A stretch of 64,000 nucleotides of DNA from Hordeum vulgare subsp. vulgare (taxonomy: Eukaryota; Streptophyta; Magnoliopsida; Poales; Poaceae). The position numbers and the translations under genes are program-made. Position 1 is the stretch's first letter, and each line of letters begins with the position of its first letter. The notes under the pieces are model-generated. The model had not been told where the DNA came from and searched no databases. It worked only from the letters and a program-made list of their open reading frames with translations. The stretch covers positions 533,828,316-533,892,315 of the forward strand of contig NC_058519.1 of assembly GCF_904849725.1 (NCBI RefSeq), in the 5' to 3' direction. Of the stretch, positions 55,769 through 64,000 are shown piece by piece.

Positions 55769-57862
55769 TCACGTATCGTCGTCTTTGGTGCTCAAACCAT
55801 AAGTAGCCCTCATCATGGATTCATAAGGCAATCTTATTTTATTTCTAGGAAAATGTTCCATGCCCTTCTTTAATGGAAATTGAAATCAAATATTCCCTTC
55901 CTTCATATCGATGATAGCACCAATAGTCCTTAGGAAAGGTCTACCAAGAATGATGGGACATGTCGGATTGCAATCAATATCAAGTACAATGAAATCCACG
56001 GGTACATAGTTCCTATTTGCAATAATAAGAACATCATTGATCCTTCCCATGGGTTTCTTAATAGTAGAATCTGCAAGATGCAAATTAAGAGAGCACTCAT
56101 CAATCTCATTGAAGCCTAGAACATCACATAAAGACTTTGGAATCGCGAAAACACTAGCACCCAAATCACACAAGGCATTGCATTCATAGTTTTTTATCAT
56201 CATTTTGATAGTAGGTTCCCACTCATCATGAAGTTTTCTAGGAATAGAAACTTCCAATTCAAGTTTCTCTTCAAGAGATTTCATAATAGCATTGACGATA
56301 TCATCGGTAAAGGCCTTGTTTTGGCTATAAGCGTGTGGAGAGTTTAGCATGGATTGCATCAAGTAAATACATTCAATCAAAGAGCAACTATAATAATTGA
56401 ATTCCTTGAAATACAAAGTAGTAGTTTCATTACTACTCAAAGTTTTGATATCCTCTACTCCACTTTCAATTCTTTTAGCATCAAGATAGATGGACTCCGA
56501 CTCATTGGGGCATTTTTCAACCAAAGTGGATTCACATCCAGCCCCATCATCATTAGGTTTGACTATAGAAAACAAGGATTAAATGGGAGTCACACCAAGA
56601 ACTTTAAGATCTTCGTGATTCTCATCACGAGAACACGCCTTTTTAAGCCATCCATGTCTAGCACGAATTTGGGCGGTTCTTTCTTTACTCTCATTCATGG
56701 AAACACGCATAGATTTCAAAGTTTCATCCATATTGATCTTGGGAGGAGCACATCTAACTTTCAAAGCAACAATATCAAGAGACATTCTATCAACGCTCCT
56801 AGCCAAATCATCAATTTTGAGTAGTTTTTCTTCTATGGACGCATTGAAAATCTTTTGTGAGTTGATAAACTCTTTAATATTACTCTCTAGATCAGAGGGT
56901 AATATATTGTAATTTCCATGAGCATTGTTGTAGGAGTTGCCAAAGTTATTAGAGGGATTAGTAGGGAAAGGCCTAGGAATATAGTTTCCTCTAAAAGCAT
57001 TGTTGTTGCCAAAATTATTCCTACCAACAAAATTAACATCCAAGCTTTCATTGCTACTCTCAATCAAGTAAGGAAAGGGCATATCATTAACTCATCCATT
57101 AACTCATCCATCTAAAGGAGCACCTTTACTAGCAAACAATTTCATTAACTCATCCATCTTAGCACTCAACGAGTTAATTTCTTCTATAGCGTGTACTTTT
57201 TTACTAGTAGGTGACCTTTCCGTGTGCCACTGAGAATAGTTTGTCATGATATTGTCTAGGAGTTTTGTGGCTTCTCGTAATGTGATTTCCATGAAGGTTC
57301 CACCGGAGGCGGAGTCCAAGATATTTCTAGAAGCAAAATCAAAACCAGCATAGAAGATTTGTATAATCATCCAAAGACTCAAGCCATGGGCGGTACAATT
57401 TCTAATCATTAATTTCATTCTCTCCCAAGATTGTGCAACATGTTCATGATCAAGTTGCTTAAAATTCATGATATCATTACGGAGAGAGATAATCTTAGCC
57501 CACAGAAAATACTTGGATATATAAGCACCTTTGCACTTGTTCCAAGAATCGATACTATTTTTGGGCAAAGATGAAAACCAAGTTTTTGCTCGATCTCGCA
57601 ATGAGAATGGAAATAGCTTCAATTTAATCACATCATTATCCATATCTTTCTTCTTTTGCATATCGCATAACTCAATGAAGGTATTAAGATGGGATGCGGC
57701 ATCTTCACTAGGAAGGCCGGAGAATTGCTCTTTCATAACAAGATTCAGCAAAGCGGCATTTATTTCATATGATTCCGCACTAGTGGCGGGAGCAATCGGA
57801 GTACTAATAAAATCAGTATTATTAGTATTCGAGAAGTCACAAAGTTTGGTGTTTTCAGTCAT
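55769..57862 (-). pseudogene. family-A gag-protease of the second complete element, nonsense codons only
   Basis: Start ATG 57862-57860 (MTENTKLCDFSN). The whole gag-protease stays in one frame: capsid (LPSEDAASHLNTFIELCD, RAKTWFSSLPKNSIDSW), Asn-rich linker near 57000, coiled coil (SNIKEFINSQKIFNASIEE), protease CDLGASVFAIP (about 56160) and CPIILGRPFLRTIGAIID (about 55930). In-frame stops: two TGA at 57086-57106, created by a small templated insertion, then 56579-56581 and 55886-55888; the frame finally closes near 55769. Better kept than the copy at 36449-38525. No pol follows. Confidence 0.9.
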
Positions 57863-58053
57863 GGTGACTTCAGCAAGCAGACAAGCACACAAGCGAACAG
57901 AAAGCAAGCGAAAGAAAAGGGCGAACAAGAAAGGCAAATATTTTTGTAATTTTTTGTTTTTTCAGAAGTGGGGGAGAGGAAAACGAGAGGCAAAAAAGTA
58001 AATGCAAGAGATGAGCTTGCGATAGTTACTTGGATAAGCTTCACTTGATGCTC

Positions 58054-58128
58054 CCCGGCAACGGCGCCAGAAATTGGCACGTTGACGGGAAACAATAATT
58101 GACTTGATCCTCCCCGGCAACGGCGCCA
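58054..58128 (-). other. duplicated primer-binding site
   Basis: On the minus strand TGGCGCCGTTGCCGGG occurs twice, at 58128-58113 (11 bp from the LTR, the functional position) and again at 58069-58054. The flanking AATTTCTGG and GGGGAG(G/C)ATCAAGT words are duplicated too. The unit is 59 bp long. Confidence 0.85.
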
Positions 58129-58139
58129 GAAATTCTTCT

Positions 58140-59628
58140 AGCTACCTCTTGAGCTTGCGTTGGTTTTTCCTTGAAGAGTAAAGGGTGATGCAGCACAGTA
58201 GCAGTAAGTATTTCCCTTAGTTTGAGAACCAAGGTATCAATCCAGTAGGAGTATCAAGCCAAGTCTCCACCATACCGGCGCAAAAACGGCAAACTTGCAC
58301 CCAACGCTACAAAGGGGTTGTCAATCCCTTCACAATTGATTGGAAGGTGAGATATGAAGGCAGAAAGTGCAACAAAGTAAAAGTGTAGGGCTGAAAATGT
58401 GATGTGAAGTAGACCCGGGGGCCATAGTGTTCACTAGAGACTTCTCTCATGATAACAAATATTACGGTGGGTGAACGAATTACTGTCGAGCAATTGATAG
58501 AACCGCGCAAAGTCATGAAGATATCTAAGGCAATGATCATACATATAGGCATCACGCCCAAGACAAGTAGACCGATACTTTCTGCATCTACTACTATTAC
58601 TCCACACATCCACCGCTATCCAGCATGCATCTAGTGTATTGAGTTCATGACAAACAGAGTAACGCCTTAAGCAAGATGACATGATGTAGAGGGATAAATT
58701 CATGCAATAGATATAAACCCCATCTTTTTACCCTTGATGGCAACAACACGATGCGTGCCTCGCTACCCCTTCTGTCACTGGGTGAGGTCACCGCACGGTA
58801 CGAACCCAAAACCAAGCACTTCTCCCATTGCAAGAATCATAGATAAAGTTGGCCAAACAAAACCCACAACTCGAAGAGAATTACAAGGATATGAAATCAT
58901 GCATATGAGAGATCAGAAGAAACTCAAATAAGATTCATAGATAATCTGATCATAAATCCACAATTCATCGGATCTCGACAAACACACCGCAAAAGAAGAT
59001 TACATCGGATAGATCTCCATGAAGATCGTGGAGAACTTTGTATTGAAGATCCAAGAGAGAGAAGAAGCCATCTAGCTACTAGCTATGGACCCGAAGGTCT
59101 ATGGTGAACTACTCATGCATCATCGGAGAGGCAATGGTGTTGATGAAGAAGCCCTCCGTGTCTGAATCCCCCCTCCGGCAGGGCACCAGTACGTGCCCCA
59201 GATGGGATCTTGCGGCGGCGGAAATGTATTTTCGTGGCTGTCTCCCGTCGTTTTGGATTTTTCGGGGATTTATAAGCGGAAGAAGTACGGCAGAGGAGCC
59301 ACAGGGGGCCCACAAGCCTGTTAGGCCCCCCCTAGGTTGCGACTAGGGGGCTTGTGGCCTCCCCTGGTGCCCTGTGCCTTGGTTCTCAAGCTCCTTGCGT
59401 ATCTTCTATTCCAGAAAAAATCTTTTCGGAGGTTTTATTCCGTTTGGACTCCGTTTAATACTCTCCTCTGAAAAGGGTCAAGAACACGAAAAAAACAGGA
59501 ACTCGCACTTGACACTGAGTTAATAAGTTAGTCCCAAAAAAGATATAATAGACATACAAAACATCCAAAGTTTGACAAGATAATAGCATGGAACCATCAA
59601 AAATTACAGATACGTTGGAGACGTATCA
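58140..59628 (-). repeat. family-A 5' LTR of the second complete element
   Basis: About 1489 bp; ends in inverted TGATACGTC at 59628. The other terminus reads AGCTACC where the partner LTR has TGCTACC, so its final CA has decayed. The inverted repeat at 59014-59032 has one mismatch. Confidence 0.92.
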
Positions 59629-59638
59629 CCGACCCTTT

Positions 59639-59808
59639 CGTGTGGTGCCCAACAACTAGGCACCACACTACACTGTGTGACGCCTAAGACGTCGGCACCA
59701 CACGCCCGGCCACGCTGGCACAGCTGGCCCCACCCCCAGGCAGTGCGACGCCTAAGCCTCGGGTGTTGCACACCCTGCAATGTGGCGGCGAGTGCTTAGG
59801 CGCCACAC
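59639..59808. repeat. cluster of six inverted GTGTGGCGCC-type words (MULE2 subterminal repeats)
   Basis: Related words in both orientations: CGTGTGGTGCC (59639), AGGCACCACAC (59658), GTGTGACGCCTAAG (59674), CGGCACCACAC (59693), GTGCGACGCCTAAG (59743) and CTTAGGCGCCACAC (59795). Arrays like this near transposon ends often bind transposase. Not a tandem repeat; spacing varies. Confidence 0.7.
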
Positions 59809-59829
59809 TATGCCTTATCCAGCCATGGG

Positions 59830-60284
59830 TCAGCCCCCTCCCCCACCCCCTCCTCATTCACCTCCCTTCACTTCACTTCACAGCTCTAGTTCAAGTCTTC
59901 CCCTTCCTCAAATCCCTCTCCAAATCAGCAGATCTGAAGGTTTTGGATCGGGCATTTGTCCAATCCCTCCCCTAAGGTAATCCCCCTGATCCCCTCCTCA
60001 TCCAAACAAAAATCTCATTTGGTCACTTTGTTGCAAATGTGAGGAAACCCTAGTTTTTCATGAAATGTGGGATGTATATGATATTGTTGTATTTGTTTGT
60101 ATGTTAGGATAAGGGGTATGATGGGGTTAGGATTAGGGTTGTTTGGATGTTTGCATTATGGTTGTGTTAGGGATAGGCTAGGGTTAGGATTAGGGTTAGG
60201 GTTATGGATGTTTGGAAGTTAGGAATAGGATTTATTTTTATTAAGTAGACATTGTAGTATTTGGATGATTGCTTATAGAAAATA
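59830..60284 (+). other. MULE2 5' untranslated or intron region
   Basis: No supported gene. 59830-59900 is CT-rich with CCCCTCC runs; 60110-60205 contains several AGGGTTAGG/TTAGGG words resembling degenerate telomere repeats. The transposase frame opens at about 60285. Confidence 0.5.
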
Positions 60285-61920
60285 TTGTATGTTGTGTTGT
60301 TTAGGGTGGGAAGAACATGTGTTTATGTTCATCACGTGGACAAGGATGCCTTTTTAAAAGGCAATATTGATCCGGACTTGGATGAGCTTGACATGGTGTT
60401 CGATTTCTGTCCTAGCTATGGTGAATTGTTGGAACAAGTCCGAAAGGATTTGAATTGGATGGACCCTAGTGATTTTGTTGAGTTTGATGGTAGGCATAAT
60501 GTGGGATTCGGAATGCACATTCGTTGGAAGACCATGCGTGTCAACTCCGAGCAAAGTTGGCTTGCATACAAGGATACAGTGGCCGAATAACTAGACAAGG
60601 CTCTAGAGTTATTTGCCATCAAAACAAATGTTCCTAACTTGCACTTGGATTTGAACCGGGTTGCCTCTCCGATTGGTGAAGCAAGTCCTCCACGCATCAA
60701 CGAAGAGTCCAACATTGTACCTCTTTCAGCACAACAATCGAGTATCCAACATGAACCATTGCTAGAGGATAATGATGAGCATGATGATGATGAGAATGAT
60801 GGTATTGTTCTCCATGACAACAGCCTTGGTGATTTGGACAAATATAATTTGTAAGAGACAATGAATCATTCTATTCCATACTCATGTGGCTATGCGTCCG
60901 AGTCGGACGATGAGGGGCCCGATGAAGAAGTTGATGAGGAAGGGTTCACGACAAAGGAGGATGAAGCTTTCATGAAGGTATTATGACGGGATCACCGGAC
61001 ACCATTGTTCGAGGATCTTAGCCTTGCGGATGAAGCCATGGTTGACGGAGGTGAAGGCAAATTGTTTGGAGTTAGGCCACCTTCTCACCGGGACAAACAT
61101 GGGAAGAATATTATTTTGTCGGTGTCAAAGTTCTAAACATTCCTTGAACTGAAGATGTGGTTGGATGAATATTCCGTTACGCATTATAGGCCACACAAAG
61201 TTGTTCATTCAACATGAAGCTGCGTTACACGGTTGCATGTGAGGATTCAGGGTGTCCTTGGATTGTCCGTGCAAGGCCATGGAAAGGAGGGCCAGGATGG
61301 AACATTGTCAGTTGTATGCCTCACACGTGTCGAGGCAAGAGGGTTGATGGCAAGCTTTCATCGCAAAACAATAGACAACTCACCTCCGAGTTCATCGCTT
61401 ATAGGCTTTCCAACTCCATCTCCTCTCTTCCTACAATGAGCATAAAAAGCGTACAAGACCTTGTGAAAGCCCTCTTTCACTACAAGGTGAAATACGGGAA
61501 GGCATGGAAAGAGAAGCAAGCCGCATTCAAGATGTTGTATGGTGATTGGGAGCAAGCATACAACCGACTACCTAGGTTGTTGCGAGCTATTGCTGCCACT
61601 AACCCGGTCATGGTTCATGTGGTCGAGCCATATGGGGAGAAAATAAGGATTCAAATTGGAAAGAGGGTCCGCGTATTTGGTCGTGCATTTTGGGCGTTTG
61701 AGCAATGTGTGAGGGCTTTTCAACACTGTCGGCCGGTCATCTCCATCGATGGCATGTTTTTGACCGGACAATTCAAGGGCACTTTGTTGGTTGCAATAGC
61801 AAGGGATGCCAATAACCGGTTGATGCCTTTGGCTTTTGCTTTGGTTGAGGCGGAGAACAATGTTAACTAGGAACGGTTCTTGCATATTCTGATAACCAAA
61901 GTATTACCGTCTGAAAGGGA
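60285..61920 (+). pseudogene. mudrA-like: MULE2 transposase, N-terminal to catalytic part, broken
   Basis: N-terminal plant MULE domain: DFVEFDGRHNVGFGMHIRW (about 60470-60525), then an acidic DDDEND stretch, a FAR1/MuDR-type DNA-binding region (CEDSGCPWIVRAR, 61228-61266; CMPHTCRGKR, 61316-61345), and the DDE part with VISIDGMFLTGQFKGTLLVA (first Asp GAT at 61748-61750, kept) and ARDANNRLMPLAFALVEAEN. Breaks: stops at 60588-60590, 60852-60854, near 60985 and near 61134, a frameshift near 61205, and TAG at 61868-61870 where a Trp is usual. It is cut at 61931, before the second catalytic Asp. Confidence 0.88.
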
Positions 61921-61930
61921 AATCTGTGTC

Positions 61931-63461
61931 AGATACGTCTCCAACGTATCTATAATTTTTTATTGTTCCATGCTATTATATTATCAACTTGGGATGTCTT
62001 ATATGCATTTATATGCCATTTTATATCATTTTTGGGATTAACCTATTAACTCAGTGCCTAGTGTCAGTTTCTGTTTTTTCCGTGTTTTTGACCTTTTTCA
62101 GAAAAGAATATTAAACGGAGTCCAAAGGGAATAAAACATGCGGGGTGATTTTTTTTCATAACAGAAGATACCCAGAAGACTTGAGAACCAAGGCACGGAG
62201 TTTCGTGGGAGGTCCCGGAGGGCGCGCCTAGCAGGCTCGTGGGGCCCCTTGCCTCCTTTTCCCTACCTCTTTCGCCTATAAATTCCCTAAAATCCCAAAA
62301 CCAACAGAGGGAGCCACGAAAATACTTTTCCGCCGCCGCAAGCTTCTGTCTCCGCGAGATCCCATCTGGGGACCGTTCTGGTGCCCTATCGGAGGGGGAT
62401 TCGGACACGGAGGGCTTCTTCATCAACACCATTGCCTCTCCGATGATGCGTGAGTAGTTCACCACAGACCTTCGGGTCCATAGCTAGTAGCTAGATGGAT
62501 TCTTCTCTCCCTTGGATCTTCAATACAAAGTTCTCCATGATCTTCATAGAGATCTATCCGATGTAACTTTCTTTTACGGTGTGTTTGTCGAGATCCGATG
62601 AATTGTGGATTTATGATCAGATTATCTATGAATATTATTTGAGTCTCCTCTGATTTCTTATATGCTTGATTTTGTATCCTTGTAATTCTCTTCGAGTTAT
62701 GGGTTTCGTTTGGCCAACTTTATCTATAATTCTTGCAAGGGGAGAAGTGTTTGGTTTTGGGTTCATACTGTGTGGTGTCCTCACCTAATGACGGAAGGGG
62801 TAGCGAGACACGCATCGTGTTGTTCCATCAAGGGTAAAAAGATGGGGTTTATATCATATTGCATGAATTTATCCCTCTACATCATGTCATCTTGCTTAAG
62901 GCGTTACTCTGTTTGTTATGAACTTAATACACTAGATGCATGTTGGATAGCGGTCGATGTGTGGAGTAATAGTAGTAGATGCAGAAAGTATCGGTCTCCT
63001 TGTCTCGGACGTGATGCATATATGTATGATCATTGCCTTAGATATCGTCATGACTTTGCGTGAATCTATCAATTGCTCGACAGTAATTCGTTCACCCACC
63101 GTAATACTTGTTATCATGAGAGAAGCCTCTAGTGAACACTATGGCCCCGGGTCTATTTTACACATTATATATTCAGATCTACATACAAAAATACCAAAAA
63201 TACCTTGCTGCACTTTTATTTATATTTACCTTTTATCACTATCAGGTCTCACCTTGCAAGTAATCGTGAAGGGATTGGCAACCCCTTTATCGCGTTGGGT
63301 GCAAGTTTGTTTGTTTTTGCGCAGGTTCATTGGTTCCTCATCTTGATACTCCTACTGGATTGATACCTTGGTTCTCAAACTGAGGGAAATACTTATCTCT
63401 ACTTTTCTGCATCACCCTTTCCTCTTCAAGGGAAAAACCAACGCAAGCTCAAGAAGTAGGA
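61931..63461 (+). repeat. family-A 5' LTR
   Basis: 1531 bp. TATA-like CCTATAAATT at 62275-62284; inverted repeat at 62533-62551 with one mismatch; conserved U5 block with long overlapping open frames at about 62870-63130. Confidence 0.92.
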
Positions 63462-63472
63462 GGAAGAATTTC

Positions 63473-63490
63473 TGGCGCCGTTGCCGGGGA
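63473..63490 (+). other. family-A primer-binding site
   Basis: TGGCGCCGTTGCCGGGGA, 11 bp after the LTR. tRNA-Asp type. Confidence 0.9.
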
Positions 63491-63698
63491 GTATTCAAGT
63501 GAAGCATATCTACCAAGTACCGATCGCAAACTCATCTCTTGCATTTACATTATTCGCCATTTGCCTCTCGTTTTCCTCCCCCCCACTTCTAAAACAAAAT
63601 TTACAAAAATATTTTCCTTTCTTTATTTGCCTTTTTGTTCGCCCTTTCTTTTGCTTGCTTTCTGTTTGCTTGTGTGCTTGTCTGCTCGCTAAGTCACC

Positions 63699-64000
63699 AT
63701 GTCTGAAAACACTAAATTGTGTGACTTCTCTAATACTAATAACAATGATTTTATTAGTACTCCAATTGCACCCGCCACTAGTGCGGATTCATATGAAATT
63801 AATGTTGCCTTGTTGAATCTTGTTATGAAAGAGCAATTTTCCGGCCTTCCTAGTGAAGATGTCGCATCCCATCTTAATACCTTCATTGAGTTATGCGATA
63901 TGCAAAAGAAGAGAGATGTGGATAATGATATGACGAATTTGAAGCTATTTCCGTTCTCATTACGAGATCGAGCAAAAACTTGGTTTTCATCTTTACCCAA
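63699..64000 (+). CDS. family-A gag, N-terminal part, open at the window edge
   Basis: ATG 63699-63701 begins MSENTKLCDFSN, matching the starts at 38525 and 57862 on the other strand. One hundred codons stay open to the last base, with capsid blocks LPSEDVASHLNTFIELCD and FPFSLRDRAKTWF intact. The T-run that is frameshifted in the 36449-38525 copy is in frame here. It is the only gag start in the window with no break, though only its first 100 codons can be judged. Whether pol follows in this copy is unknown. Confidence 0.88.
   Translation, partial: MSENTKLCDFSNTNNNDFISTPIAPATSADSYEINVALLNLVMKEQFSGLPSEDVASHLNTFIELCDMQKKRDVDNDMTNLKLFPFSLRDRAKTWFSSLP

Larger units (their letters stand above)
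41026..59628 (-). mobile_element. second complete family-A element, its 3' LTR split by an Athila element (TSD CCGAC)
   Basis: CCGAC flanks at 41021-41025 and 59629-59633. Own orientation: 5' LTR 59628 to about 58140, two primer-site copies (58128-58113 and 58069-58054), gag-protease 57862-55769, non-coding 55768-52693, 3' LTR 52692-51493 plus 41330-41026. Removing the nested 41331-51487 element and its TSD leaves about 8.4 kb, close to the sister element. It lacks RT and integrase in the same way. It was the landing site of a younger Athila element. Confidence 0.95.
59634..61930 (+). mobile_element. MULE2: Mutator-like transposon remnant, cut by a family-A element
   Basis: Terminal/subterminal region 59634-59830 with repeated GGCGCCACAC-type words, an untranslated part with TTAGGG-like words, and a transposase pseudogene from 60285 to 61920 interrupted by an LTR at 61931. 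The left end was next to the CCGAC insertion site, so the true left border may extend into 40850-41025. The right part is outside the window. Confidence 0.78.
61931..64000 (+). mobile_element. 5' part of a family-A element, plus strand, running off the window
   Basis: LTR 61931-63461, primer-binding site 63473-63490, leader, and gag from 63699 to the window end. It is inserted in the MULE2 transposase; the five bases before the LTR are GTGTC, to be compared with the right flank outside. The LTR starts AGATACGTC (canonical TGATACGTC) and ends GTAGGA (canonical GTAGCA). Confidence 0.9.

Overview
This window is plant repeat DNA. It most likely comes from a large grass genome, probably Triticeae or a close pooid relative. 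That is inferred from the LTR types (long LTRs opening TGATACGTC, Athila-type gag with a tRNA-Asp primer site, a Tekay-like chromovirus with ~5-kb LTRs) and from the MULE transposases, recognised from family knowledge and not from a search. I see no ordinary host gene, rRNA, intact tRNA or CRISPR array. Nearly every base belongs to a nest of LTR retrotransposons inside two decayed Mutator-like elements (MULEs). The nesting is supported by seven exact 5-bp target-site duplications (TSDs).

Layout. 1-4560: internal part of a Ty3/gypsy chromovirus (gag, protease, RT, RNase H, integrase, chromodomain; many stops and frameshifts). 4561-9674: its 5.1-kb 3' LTR. 9675-9696: a short integrase-like scrap. 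9697-13451: a truncated Athila-like element, called 'family A' here, minus strand. 13452-32220: MULE1, a transposase pseudogene cut by a solo family-A LTR (14659-16187, TSD CTAAT) and by a non-autonomous element called 'family B' (17314-30931, TSD GCAAG). Family B itself carries a solo A LTR (18695-20247, TSD GGCCC) and a solo chromovirus LTR (25343-30209, TSD CATAA). MULE1 ends with the transposase C-terminal exon (30932-31170) and a convergent GRF zinc-finger pseudogene (31585-32205). 32221-40318: complete family-A element, minus strand, TSD GGCGC. 40319-41025: rest of the MULE1 edge and flank. 41026-59628: second complete family-A element, minus strand, TSD CCGAC, whose 3' LTR is split by a full Athila element (41331-51487, plus strand, TSD GCTTC). 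59634-61930: MULE2 transposase pseudogene. 61931-64000: 5' part of a third family-A element, plus strand, with gag still open at the window edge.

How the parts relate. The two complete family-A elements and the family-B element have LTRs, primer sites and polypurine tracts, and code only for gag and protease. They have no RT or integrase and would need enzymes from an autonomous partner. The Athila element at 41331-51487 has gag-protease-RT-RNase H-integrase plus a small extra ORF downstream of pol. That ORF follows a stretch resembling the element's own LTR, with a hairpin and a TATA-like site, which suggests a captured internal promoter. The chromovirus LTRs hold two tRNA-like A-box/B-box modules, a TG-rich tract and a short coding-like exon, all present in both copies seen. 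The most novel-looking observations are this extra ORF, the tRNA-like modules, and the shuffling of primer-binding-site sequence into the ends of family-A LTRs.
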